Positions 36,922 to 44,139 of a stretch of DNA of 44,139 bases are shown here, one piece after another. The DNA lies in the IMG/VR virus record IMGVR_UViG_3300043410_002110, positions 1 through 44,139 of that record; one strand, written 5' to 3'. The position numbers and the translations under genes were made by a program. The notes beneath the pieces were generated by a model. The model was not told the origin of the DNA and did no database searches. It saw only the letters and a list, made by a program, of their open reading frames with translations. Every line of letters starts with the position of its first letter. Position 1 is the first letter of the stretch. This DNA is from a virus.

Positions 36922-37362
36922 TTAATTCCAAAGTACGTTATTAATTGCCCATACGCCCTTGATTCTGATTCTAAATCCTGGGTCTGTACCGTTAAAAGTA
37001 CATGCCTCAATCCCCTCGATTGCTGAATTGGCAATAGTAAACTTTGGAAAGTTTGAACTGTCTGGATTGATAACGCAATCGCCTAAATCGCAGTCGTTTT
37101 CCATTCTATTTTTATATGCTGTGCCTAGCGTTGTGGTTTTTAAAACGCCAATAGTCAGCGTTACTTTTTGATACGGTTCAGGGGAGGTAACAACACCCGT
37201 CATCGTATCAATAAATGTTACTGATTCGCCCTCCCACGACAATGATAACCCTTCTTTTGTCATGAATGGTGCTGTAATGTTCATGTCTGGTGCGTTTACA
37301 AAAGACACGCTGCCTCTAACTCTGTTTAAAGAGCCTTGCTTTACTTGTGGATTGCCTGCCAT
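36922..37362 (-). CDS. Tail tube protein (DUF3277-like)
   Basis: 146 aa. A beta-barrel composition: LNRVRGSVSFVNAPDMNI, then KEGLSLSWEGESVTFIDT, YQKVTLTIGVLKT, and a FRIRIKGVWAINNVL end. Size, beta content and position immediately after the sheath fit the tube subunit through which DNA passes. Confidence 0.8.
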   Translation of the reverse strand: MAGNPQVKQGSLNRVRGSVSFVNAPDMNITAPFMTKEGLSLSWEGESVTFIDTMTGVVTSPEPYQKVTLTIGVLKTTTLGTAYKNRMENDCDLGDCVINPDSSNFPKFTIANSAIEGIEACTFNGTDPGFRIRIKGVWAINNVLWN

Positions 37363-37377
37363 GATTATAAGCTCCTA

Positions 37378-38769
37378 TTAAGATACAAAATTAGTGACGT
37401 TCAAATTGAAAACCACCATTTCAAAATTTCTTGATGGTGTAATCGCCGCCTGGAAACCTGCATATTTGCCTAGCATGTAGTCGCTAGGATTGTTTTTTGT
37501 GTAAATTGGAAACGGTACGGCGTTAATCACCGCATTACCAGCATACAAACCATTACCAACATTAGTTGCAAATACAGTTGGATCGAGTTCAGTCATAATC
37601 ACATCACCCAATACTAAACCGTAACTAATACCGTTACGCAATGTTTGAGCCGCGCGGTTTTGCAATCTGTCAATGCCGTTTTGATTGTAGTACAGTGGAG
37701 CAAGCGCATTATTTGAGCCGTTGATGACTTCGTTGGCAAGATCTAATTCTAAGTTAATTTTTGTCCAATCAACAGTGTACCAATAGTTGATCGGATTACC
37801 GCCTAATACATGCCCCCATTTGATAATGGTATTAACCAGACCGCCCTCGCTGCCTAAATCGATATAACCAACGTTAGCATCTTTTAAATCGGCTAACAGC
37901 GTTAAATTATTGCGAGTTGGGTAATTTGTCACACCGTACACAAAACTGAATGCTAATGGCGGTACTTTTTGTGCTGAGTTTGGAGACCATGCCAATGTAA
38001 CTTGGAACGGTGCAGCGCATGAAAACTCAGTGACAGGAATACTTGGAGCTTCAACCATTGCAAACACGCAATTATCAAGCTGCGACCATGCGTCATAAGT
38101 CAGTATTGTAGTTGTTACAAAAAAATTAACAGGCGTTGATGGTGCATTGTAGTTAGCAACCATCGTTTTAAATGTTGCTTCATTATCCCAAGTACGCGGT
38201 ATTAAATAACTGTAGATTGTATTAGGGTTTTGAGTGATAAACGTATTTAACGCTGTAACACCTTCCGCTGTTGTACCATTCCCAAGCTCTAAAACATACA
38301 CCGATGTTTGGCTGTTAGCCTGTGCCCAGTACGTTGTATTCATTGCTACCAGCTCTTCAACGTCTTCATCGGTCACAGTACCAAACACTGTTGCGGTCCC
38401 TGGATTCGATGCCAGCGTATAAGTAAGAGTATTAGCGTCTACAATGGTTGCCAAGAATGTGCCATTATAAGCCGCTGGAGTGCAACCCGACACCACAACA
38501 GTAATCTGTTCCCCCAATGGCGTAAGCCCGTGAGCGGTTGCGGTTGCGGTTACTAAATGCGTGCCATTGTTGTAACTTAACGCGCTAATATGTTTTGCCG
38601 ATGCCAAGATAGCAGCAAGGTCTGCTGAGCTGGTTAAAAGCGTAAGCGTGCCTGCTGCGGTCGTAGTCCCACCTTGACTGATAAACGCGCCCGTTTTTTG
38701 TAGCTGGCTAGGAATAGGTGGATTTGTGACGCTTACATTAATTGTTACGATGTCATTTGCGGATGCCAT
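37378..38769 (-). CDS. Tail sheath protein (DUF3383-like) with inserted Ig-like domain
   Basis: 463 aa. The N-terminus DIVTINVSVTNPPIPSQ matches DUF3383 sheaths. Residues about 60-133 are an inserted beta domain with a TAHGLTPLGEQ motif and NGTFLATIVDANTLTY strands. The sheath core follows (YSYLIPRTWDNEATF, then PLAFSFVYGVTNYP) and ends with the C-terminal wrap (PSDYMLGKYAGF). It contracts to drive the tube into the cell; the insertion probably points outward. Confidence 0.85.
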   Translation of the reverse strand: MASANDIVTINVSVTNPPIPSQLQKTGAFISQGGTTTAAGTLTLLTSSADLAAILASAKHISALSYNNGTHLVTATATAHGLTPLGEQITVVVSGCTPAAYNGTFLATIVDANTLTYTLASNPGTATVFGTVTDEDVEELVAMNTTYWAQANSQTSVYVLELGNGTTAEGVTALNTFITQNPNTIYSYLIPRTWDNEATFKTMVANYNAPSTPVNFFVTTTILTYDAWSQLDNCVFAMVEAPSIPVTEFSCAAPFQVTLAWSPNSAQKVPPLAFSFVYGVTNYPTRNNLTLLADLKDANVGYIDLGSEGGLVNTIIKWGHVLGGNPINYWYTVDWTKINLELDLANEVINGSNNALAPLYYNQNGIDRLQNRAAQTLRNGISYGLVLGDVIMTELDPTVFATNVGNGLYAGNAVINAVPFPIYTKNNPSDYMLGKYAGFQAAITPSRNFEMVVFNLNVTNFVS

Positions 38770-38778
38770 TGCGTTGTC

Positions 38779-39795
38779 CTATGATTGATTGATAATAACG
38801 CTAGGGATCGCTGATAAAATCAACTGTCTAGCAATGTTTAAAGTTCTGTTTTGCAGGTAGTTCACATCAAATTCGATTGTTTTCTTTTGCGCTATTACGT
38901 TAAGCTCAGATTGTGGTCGTTTTTCATCTTTAGGTACGGGCATGTTCATGATTCCGTATGCGTCCCACAAATCAAAGTTTACAGGTGGTTTAGTATCCCC
39001 CGTAGCACTTGCGACAACATACCAGATATAGTCCAGTACTGTATTGTTATTGATGCCGTATGTTGTAAGCCGTACCTTGTCCTGACATTGCTGCCACCGT
39101 GAACTATTCGCTGATTCTGTTGGCTGCTCTGCAATTGCCGTTGTTTCAACTATGTCGATAGCCGCGTATGGCGGGTAACAGTTCTGCTTTACCAAAAATG
39201 ACGGGTAACAAGGGAAGTATTTATTAAGCATCATAAAAATAGGTAAGCTATTGCTGACTATCTGAGTCCTGTCAAAAAATCGAATATCATCAATAATTTG
39301 TGACCGCATAGCAGGATGTATAGCTTCGCCTGTGTAATGATATAGCCCTACTTGGCTGTAAAAACTACCGCGCTGACTAAATGCAAACTGAATACCATCC
39401 CATTCTGCGATATATAAAACGCTTTCTCCAATATCGTTAAAATCATCAATATCCGATTCAGACGTAAACACAACAGAATTTAAACCAATTGTTTGATCTA
39501 ATTCTTGCTGGTTATTAGTCGAATAGTGCAGGCTGCCTCTAACTGTGACAGTCGGAGCCCCTTGCGTAATTGTTCTATCCGTGCCATTTATAGCGGTCGT
39601 GCCAAAAATCAGCGAATTAAATCCAGCATCACCGCTCCACATATCGGCTTTAACCCAAAATACAAAACCATCAGCGGGTAAAACTAAACGCACATATTTT
39701 GTAAATGTAAGCTCTTGTAAACGGTCTAACGCGCGTAACCCTGCTTTTAAATCGCTATTTAATGGCGTTGCGCTGGTTGCTTCGTTTACGTTCAT
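38779..39795 (-). CDS. Neck / tail-completion protein, 338 aa
   Basis: Two parts: an N-terminal region (KYVRLVLPADGFVFWVKADM, then DDFNDIGESVLYIAEWDG) and a C-terminal region (RWQQCQDKVRLTTYGI, then LDYIWYVVASA) resembling tail-terminator proteins of this phage group. Position before the sheath gene supports a head-tail junction role; the exact fold is not provable here. Confidence 0.6.
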   Translation of the reverse strand: MNVNEATSATPLNSDLKAGLRALDRLQELTFTKYVRLVLPADGFVFWVKADMWSGDAGFNSLIFGTTAINGTDRTITQGAPTVTVRGSLHYSTNNQQELDQTIGLNSVVFTSESDIDDFNDIGESVLYIAEWDGIQFAFSQRGSFYSQVGLYHYTGEAIHPAMRSQIIDDIRFFDRTQIVSNSLPIFMMLNKYFPCYPSFLVKQNCYPPYAAIDIVETTAIAEQPTESANSSRWQQCQDKVRLTTYGINNNTVLDYIWYVVASATGDTKPPVNFDLWDAYGIMNMPVPKDEKRPQSELNVIAQKKTIEFDVNYLQNRTLNIARQLILSAIPSVIINQS

Positions 39796-40190
39796 TAATC
39801 AATCCATGCTTTAAAAGATGCTTGATATAGCCCTGTATCGATAAAAGGCACTCGTTTAATACCTGATTCGATATGCTTAAATCTATGGCTTACGCCTTGC
39901 TTAGCGGCTTTGGTTTGTATGCCAGTAAATCCGCTGTCTAATGCGTGTCTAAAATCTGTTTCAATGTCCGACATTGCATCGCTAAAAATTGAGCCGCCTT
40001 GCTGTATGCCGTTCAGTGCATTTTCCAATGATTCAGCTAAATCCTTTTCTAAATGTTGACCTATTTTTTTACTGAACATTTCAGCAAACTTGCCAATAAC
40101 ACTGTATTTGTCCTCAAGAATCTGAGCCACTTCACCCGTCATTTTGCCATCATCGTAAGGCACATCATTAACGCCTAAATGGATAATCAT
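39795..40190 (-). CDS. Head-tail joining protein, 131 aa
   Basis: I use the ATG at 40190 (TAATG with the previous stop) rather than the earlier start. Helical (YSVIGKFAEMFSKKIGQHL, then AESLENALNGI) with an IDTGLYQASFKAWID end typical of small tail-completion or neck proteins (gp10/gpZ type). Function inferred from position. Confidence 0.6.
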   Translation of the reverse strand: MIIHLGVNDVPYDDGKMTGEVAQILEDKYSVIGKFAEMFSKKIGQHLEKDLAESLENALNGIQQGGSIFSDAMSDIETDFRHALDSGFTGIQTKAAKQGVSHRFKHIESGIKRVPFIDTGLYQASFKAWID

Positions 40191-40630
40191 TACGACACCG
40201 CAAAGATACTGCCATATTGTTGAGCCACTGCAAGGTAAGCCCTGCCCCACGGAGTTTTTAAATTCTGTAAATCGCCTATTGTTAAGCCTGTAAATGCCTC
40301 AGGTGTAACTAAGCTTGAACTTGTGCCGCTATCACTTGCGGAAGAGATAACACCAGATACAAAGCCAACACAGTCAAACTTTTGTCTAGTATCAGCAAAG
40401 AATGTTTGACCGCTTTGGTCTGGTGTTATGTTAATCAGATAATCAGTCGCTAAATTATAAACCGCTTGCTCATAATGTAGGGGAGACACAGCGGCAAATA
40501 TAGGATTGACGGTTTCCAGTGACAGTGCATAACTCGTGCTTATGTATGCGCTGTCATCGGGTAGCAATTCAGGTGCGATTTGTACGCACCCGCGAATAAA
40601 TGCCAGATAACCGTCAACTGTTACGCTCAT
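40190..40630 (-). CDS. Head-tail connector (DUF4054-like)
   Basis: 146 aa. YLAFIRGCVQIAPELLPDDS, then YALSLETVNPIF and HYEQAVYNLATDYLINI: the helical adaptor pattern of DUF4054 proteins that attach below the portal. C-terminal half contains WGRAYLAVAQQYGSIF. Confidence 0.7.
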   Translation of the reverse strand: MSVTVDGYLAFIRGCVQIAPELLPDDSAYISTSYALSLETVNPIFAAVSPLHYEQAVYNLATDYLINITPDQSGQTFFADTRQKFDCVGFVSGVISSASDSGTSSSLVTPEAFTGLTIGDLQNLKTPWGRAYLAVAQQYGSIFAVS

Positions 40631-41088
40631 TTGCTTTTGCGCCCCATACTCGACACTGTTTTACTGGTTGTAACGCCGTGTTCAGTTGTTTCTGACACGG
40701 TATCTAGTACCACCGCGTTAGCCTGGGGCAATGCCTCAAGTATTGCCGCTGTAGTTGCCACTTTAGAATCATCAGCCATTTTTTGCGCTACCTCGTCATT
40801 TTGAGAAATGCCATAAAACAGCTTGTCGAGGTCTACGGGTTCGCCCACTGAATAGACAATTGGGGCTTTGATGTTATCGTGGCTTTTACCGTAGACTTCA
40901 TTAGCTGCCAGAATCCCGTAATCTTCGTGTTGACTGACAATAATATCAATCACATCACGCGTTAAATCGCCAGCAATCTGGATTTGTTTCCCGATGGGTA
41001 TATCCTGATCTAACAATTTAGGGTTTTCCGGCAAGCGGTAATGAAATTTGAACCGCTGTTTTGTTAAGTTCGCTACAAATAGTTTCAT
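40627..41088 (-). CDS. Hypothetical virion protein, 153 aa
   Basis: Starts MKLFVANLTKQRFKFHYRLP, with a beta-rich first half (QIQIAGDLTRDVIDIIVSQ) followed by a helix and a disordered serine/threonine-rich tail. It lies between capsid and connector genes in the position of a small head or adaptor protein. ATGA coupling. Confidence 0.6.
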   Translation of the reverse strand: MKLFVANLTKQRFKFHYRLPENPKLLDQDIPIGKQIQIAGDLTRDVIDIIVSQHEDYGILAANEVYGKSHDNIKAPIVYSVGEPVDLDKLFYGISQNDEVAQKMADDSKVATTAAILEALPQANAVVLDTVSETTEHGVTTSKTVSSMGRKSK

Positions 41089-41105
41089 GATTCTAACCGT
41101 CTAAA

Positions 41106-42128
41106 TTAAGAATATGTGGCTGATAAAATAAAGATAGCTTCTGGTCTAATGCCCCATCCGCTGATAATACGTTGTTCTGCAAGTACATCAGTTGCACCGC
41201 CTGCTAACGGGCTATAAATCTCAGTTGGTGCGACTTTATCGCATAACTGAATAGTCGTAGCTAACAGACCTGGCTGCAATTTAGCAAACTCGTTAGTATC
41301 GTTTACACCATCGTTGGAAACTTCCAATTCTGGCACACAGATAATAATCGCGTCTTTGCCGCCGTTGCCTTTACCGATTAATGTGTCATCAACTGCAAAT
41401 TCAATATCACCACCAGCCGCGCCTGAAAAGGTTTGAGCCATAGTTGCGATAGTTCCAGAACCTGCGCCTTCACGTTGGAAGTTGGTAAGCTGTACAACAC
41501 CGTAATACGTCCATTTAGCAATTACACGTTGTGGTGCAAGAATAACCACTTTGTGAGCATTGCCCAGCATGTACAAATTGCTGAGAATGTCAGAGATTGT
41601 CTTTAACAAGAACGTAGCCATTTCACCGTTGTCATACGTTAAAATAGTCGTATGACCGCCGCTATCCGCTGGTAAGTTCGTGGCAGTTGCCCCCGCTGTA
41701 TTTAACAAACCCTCGCCATTAGCCGCGTTTACGCCATATAACAGCGCGTTACGGTTTTGCTGAAATATAGCTTGTCTCATGCCTAAACGATATGCTTCGG
41801 GTAATGACAACCCCCACGCGCCCGCAGCTGCTAAATCGTGATGGTCATATTCAGCGCGTGCACGATGCAAATACGTTGGCGTGCTGATTTGTGCCATTGT
41901 AAAGCCAACGCTAGGTAAGCTATTACCTGGTGATTGTCCGATACTTGATTTTGTATCAATAGACATTGTTCTAATGTAAACAGCTTTATCCACGTCCGAT
42001 AATCTTACCTGCATTTCACCACCGCCCAGCAAGCTAAATGCTCCTGAACGTTGGTTATACTGCATTAAAATGTCGGGTAATATAAGAGATGGATTAACCG
42101 TTACAAATGCTGGATTAATACTAGCCAT
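41106..42128 (-). CDS. Major capsid protein (DUF2184-like)
   Basis: 340 aa. NPSLILPDILMQYNQRSG, YHRARAEYDHHDLAAAGAWG-like segment (residues about 88-107), then YRLGMRQAIFQQNRNALLYG, and KVVILAPQRVIAKWTYYG: the DUF2184 family, an HK97-fold shell. C-terminal IISGWGIRPEAIFILSATYS. It lies between cement protein and adaptor genes. Confidence 0.85.
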   Translation of the reverse strand: MASINPAFVTVNPSLILPDILMQYNQRSGAFSLLGGGEMQVRLSDVDKAVYIRTMSIDTKSSIGQSPGNSLPSVGFTMAQISTPTYLHRARAEYDHHDLAAAGAWGLSLPEAYRLGMRQAIFQQNRNALLYGVNAANGEGLLNTAGATATNLPADSGGHTTILTYDNGEMATFLLKTISDILSNLYMLGNAHKVVILAPQRVIAKWTYYGVVQLTNFQREGAGSGTIATMAQTFSGAAGGDIEFAVDDTLIGKGNGGKDAIIICVPELEVSNDGVNDTNEFAKLQPGLLATTIQLCDKVAPTEIYSPLAGGATDVLAEQRIISGWGIRPEAIFILSATYS

Positions 42129-42131
42129 TTT

Positions 42132-42725
42132 TTAAATCTCCACAAGTGCAACAGCAACGCCAGATTCAACCCACGTTGCAAGTTTTGTTGTATTATTCCA
42201 CGCAACCACTTTACTGTTGCCCGCGTTTACGTTGATAACTTTTACAGGCAATGCCGTTGTGCTGAATGCCACAATGCGATTTGCTGAAAAATCCCAGCTT
42301 ACCTGTGCAGTAATCAATGAACCATCTAAACTGACTAAAGCAGGATCGATGGGTAACACAATACGCGCTTTACTGCCCATTCTGTAAAATGGAACGGTAG
42401 CACCGCCGCTGCCTGTTGGCACTGGTGATGATGGGCTGTTTACCCACGCATTCGCTTGGTTAAACACACTAAAGCCTGTCACTGTTGCGTAAGACGTTGA
42501 GCGTTTGATTTGCCCACCTTGCGCACCGTCATTAATCGAGATTAATTCTTGGATAGGCAAACCGCCCCATATTGGTAAAGTTTCGCTAGATGCCAATACA
42601 CCAATAGTCAAACTATTGCGGATTGCGGGATCATCCATTGCCATGCCTTGAACATAGCCATCAGATGATTTTTTAAACGTACCGAGTGCGTTGGTCGTGC
42701 TGTATGGATCTATTGCAATGCTCAT
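42132..42725 (-). CDS. Capsid cement / decoration protein
   Basis: 197 aa. MAMDDPAIRNSLTIGVLA, then GLPIQELISINDGAQ, and a C-terminal beta domain (VKVINVNAGNSKVVAWNN). The layout matches structural cement proteins (Gp24-like) located before DUF2184 capsids. It starts 1 base after the protease/scaffold stop. Confidence 0.7.
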   Translation of the reverse strand: MSIAIDPYSTTNALGTFKKSSDGYVQGMAMDDPAIRNSLTIGVLASSETLPIWGGLPIQELISINDGAQGGQIKRSTSYATVTGFSVFNQANAWVNSPSSPVPTGSGGATVPFYRMGSKARIVLPIDPALVSLDGSLITAQVSWDFSANRIVAFSTTALPVKVINVNAGNSKVVAWNNTTKLATWVESGVAVALVEI

Positions 42726-42726
42726 A

Positions 42727-43968
42727 TTAATTAGCTCCTAATCTGCCAGTGCGTGAAGCGGCTTTAAACTGGTTATACACTGCGCCTGGTTCACCACCAA
42801 CAAATTCAATAGTTGTTCTTCCCATTGATTCATGTTTAATTTCACGCGGCATGTTTGAGCCCGTGTTAATGTTTGGCGATTTCGCCGCTTTCATTGAATC
42901 GGCATAAACAGTAGCTTCAATGGATTTTAGTGTTGCCGCATCGTTAATCATGTCCACGTTAGAATCTTTAAACGCGGGGCTGTGTTTTTGATATTTGCGA
43001 ATAAGACGCTTACGGAATGCTGTAGGTGTTTCGCCTTGCATCGCGCGGATAGGATTACTATCACCGAAAACGTGTGATAATTCCGCTCCTTTTCCTTCAC
43101 TGTCTGCTACCTCTTCCATGTCAGAATCGGATAACACAGCAGGTTTAGCTGTCATAGAATCAAGTTTCTTTTCAACTTCTGCTATCCGATTAGGAATATC
43201 ATCATCGGCTTTCACTTCTGCTACAGGTTGAGCGGGTTCGGCTGGTGGTGTTTCTGGAGCAGGTGGTGCGACCGCATCGGCTTTCGCGCCCTCAAGCGCG
43301 TCTAAACGCTCGCTAATTTTACCGAGAGCCGCCAGAATCTGAGCTTGTACGCTCTCTTCTTGTGCCTCGTGTTCTTGGCTTTCAATTACTTCATCTGGCA
43401 TGGTATCGCCCTCAGTTGTGTTAATGGATAGATTTATCCCGTTTGGTTCTTGTCCTTTGTCCCATACACCGCCGTTTTCGGTGATGGCAACGTGGTCAAT
43501 TATTGACGGTTCGCCCTCGATTAGTATCGTTTCTGGCTTACCATTTATTTCAATTTGTTGCGTAGGTTGCTGTTTGTCAAATATCACAGTCGGACTGGTT
43601 GATAGCCCACCATCCATGATTTTATCGATAGCGTATTGATCGTAGATTTTAGCAATGCCCCAGACTTCACTATCTTTAAGATATGGAAAAAAAACTGTAC
43701 CGATTACGCGGTCTGCAAACTCATCACTGTTTAATTTGTTGCCGTCTGGATGTTCCCATATCACGGGTGCACCGTTACAGCTTGCTAAAAAATCATCGTT
43801 TAAGTAATAGTCTGGATTGCGTGATACAAACTCGTTTAGTTTAGCTCGATATGCTACGCCCGTGCCTGTGATGCGAATGTCAAGCAATACGGTAGAATCA
43901 CCCGCTTTTTGTGGGCTTGGTAGTTCACCGTTAGCTATTTGTCTAGCTATATCGAGTTCTGTAGTCAT
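42727..43968 (-). CDS. Prohead protease / scaffold (DUF2213-like)
   Basis: 413 aa. The N-terminal DUF2213 domain (residues about 25-170): LLDIRITGTGVAYRAKLNEF, APVIWEHPDGN, then DRVIGTVFFPYLKDSEVWG and ISTSPTVIF-like; DHVAITENGGVWDKG ends it. A helical, acidic and proline-rich scaffold part follows (EESVQAQILAALGKISERLD, then EVEKKLDSM). First gene of the late head operon. No ribosome site is visible and the -10 is only 6 bases upstream, so its mRNA may be leaderless. Confidence 0.8.
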   Translation of the reverse strand: MTTELDIARQIANGELPSPQKAGDSTVLLDIRITGTGVAYRAKLNEFVSRNPDYYLNDDFLASCNGAPVIWEHPDGNKLNSDEFADRVIGTVFFPYLKDSEVWGIAKIYDQYAIDKIMDGGLSTSPTVIFDKQQPTQQIEINGKPETILIEGEPSIIDHVAITENGGVWDKGQEPNGINLSINTTEGDTMPDEVIESQEHEAQEESVQAQILAALGKISERLDALEGAKADAVAPPAPETPPAEPAQPVAEVKADDDIPNRIAEVEKKLDSMTAKPAVLSDSDMEEVADSEGKGAELSHVFGDSNPIRAMQGETPTAFRKRLIRKYQKHSPAFKDSNVDMINDAATLKSIEATVYADSMKAAKSPNINTGSNMPREIKHESMGRTTIEFVGGEPGAVYNQFKAASRTGRLGAN

Positions 43969-43974
43969 GATTTG

Positions 43975-44007
43975 ATTATAGCACTATGTTATGTTATATC
44001 ATAACAT
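43975..44007 (-). promoter_or_regulatory. Late head-operon promoter with palindromic operator
   Basis: Extended -10 TGCTATAAT (TATAAT at 43980-43975), 6 bases before ATG 43968. Just upstream, 43991-44007 is a palindrome ATGTTAT-3 nt-ATAACAT. The terminator at 44020-44046 blocks transcription from upstream, so this must be the promoter for the head genes. Confidence 0.6.
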
Positions 44008-44012
44008 ATACA

Positions 44013-44139
44013 GGCAAAAAAAAACGCCTAATTAATAGGCGTTTTTAATCAGTTTTTTGCGCATTCCAGACTAACTGATTAATGCTGTATAGAACTGTAA
44101 CTAGCGTAATTATTTTATCACTATCCTAAGTATTTAGCG
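44013..44139. repeat. 127-bp terminal direct repeat, copy 2
   Basis: Exact copy of 1-127. Joining the two gives a circle of about 44,012 bp and makes the minus-strand genes run on from the 109-369 gene through the terminator to the protease/scaffold gene at 43968. Confidence 0.95.

Noticed and set aside
1-44139. tRNA or rRNA genes
   Set aside because: No cloverleaf-like segment or rRNA-like sequence was noticed while reading, and gaps between genes are mostly too short; tRNAscan would settle it.

Overview
The window is one complete circular phage genome written out linearly. Bases 1-127 recur exactly as the last 127 bases (44013-44139), so the unique genome is about 44,012 bp. It encodes a contractile-tailed (myovirus-type) phage: tail sheath, tube, tape measure, hub, iron-type spike, gp25-like wedge, baseplate J and a tail fibre are all recognisable. 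Base composition is AT-rich, and Shine-Dalgarno signals are mostly GGAG or AGGA, which fits a Gram-negative host. The order DUF2213, cement protein, DUF2184 capsid, DUF4054-like, neck proteins, DUF3383-like sheath, DUF3277-like tube recalls mid-size myoviruses of Gammaproteobacteria such as the Acinetobacter AP22 group. That comparison is from memory and the host is an inference.

Layout. Minus strand, read from high to low coordinates across the circular junction: 43968-26659 holds the head-tail genes (protease/scaffold, cement, capsid, connectors, sheath, tube, frameshifted chaperone, tape measure, baseplate, fibre, lipoprotein). Minus 16694-2739 holds, in transcription order, a ribbon-helix-helix (RHH) regulator, a primase-helicase, an iteron-rich origin-like region, a DUF2303 block, a run of small zinc-finger and membrane proteins, terminase small and large subunits and a giant composite portal protein, ending in a terminator at 2728-2751. 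Minus 2626-109 holds a Rha-type regulator, a small protein, a secreted cysteine-rich protein, a minor head protein and a terminator at 8-34. Plus strand 16756-26631 is the early/accessory region: HNH nucleases, RHH and RMF-like small proteins, an ERF annealase + YqaJ exonuclease + SSB recombination set, then many small ATGA-coupled genes. Two short minus-strand units (21713-21367 and 25490-25257) interrupt it, with divergent promoters.

How it works together. Replication probably starts at the GGTTATC iterons (13739-14062) beside the primase-helicase. ERF/YqaJ/SSB provide recombination. Control appears to come from several small DNA-binding proteins (RHH at 12072, 16694, 18353 and 21576; helix-turn-helix at 2998 and 25882; Rha at 2626). 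No integrase, partition system or tRNA was found, and no free endolysin; the only muramidase-like domain is inside the tape measure.

The most unusual signals are: (i) two in-frame copies of a 57-bp element in the portal gene, each a hairpin that buries a Shine-Dalgarno just before an in-frame ATG; (ii) three similar structured leader elements in minus-strand intergenic gaps, two of them starting at TGnTATAAT promoters; (iii) a promoter plus terminator whose loop is perfectly complementary to the upstream transcript (pseudoknot or attenuator); (iv) several strong palindromic operator regions.
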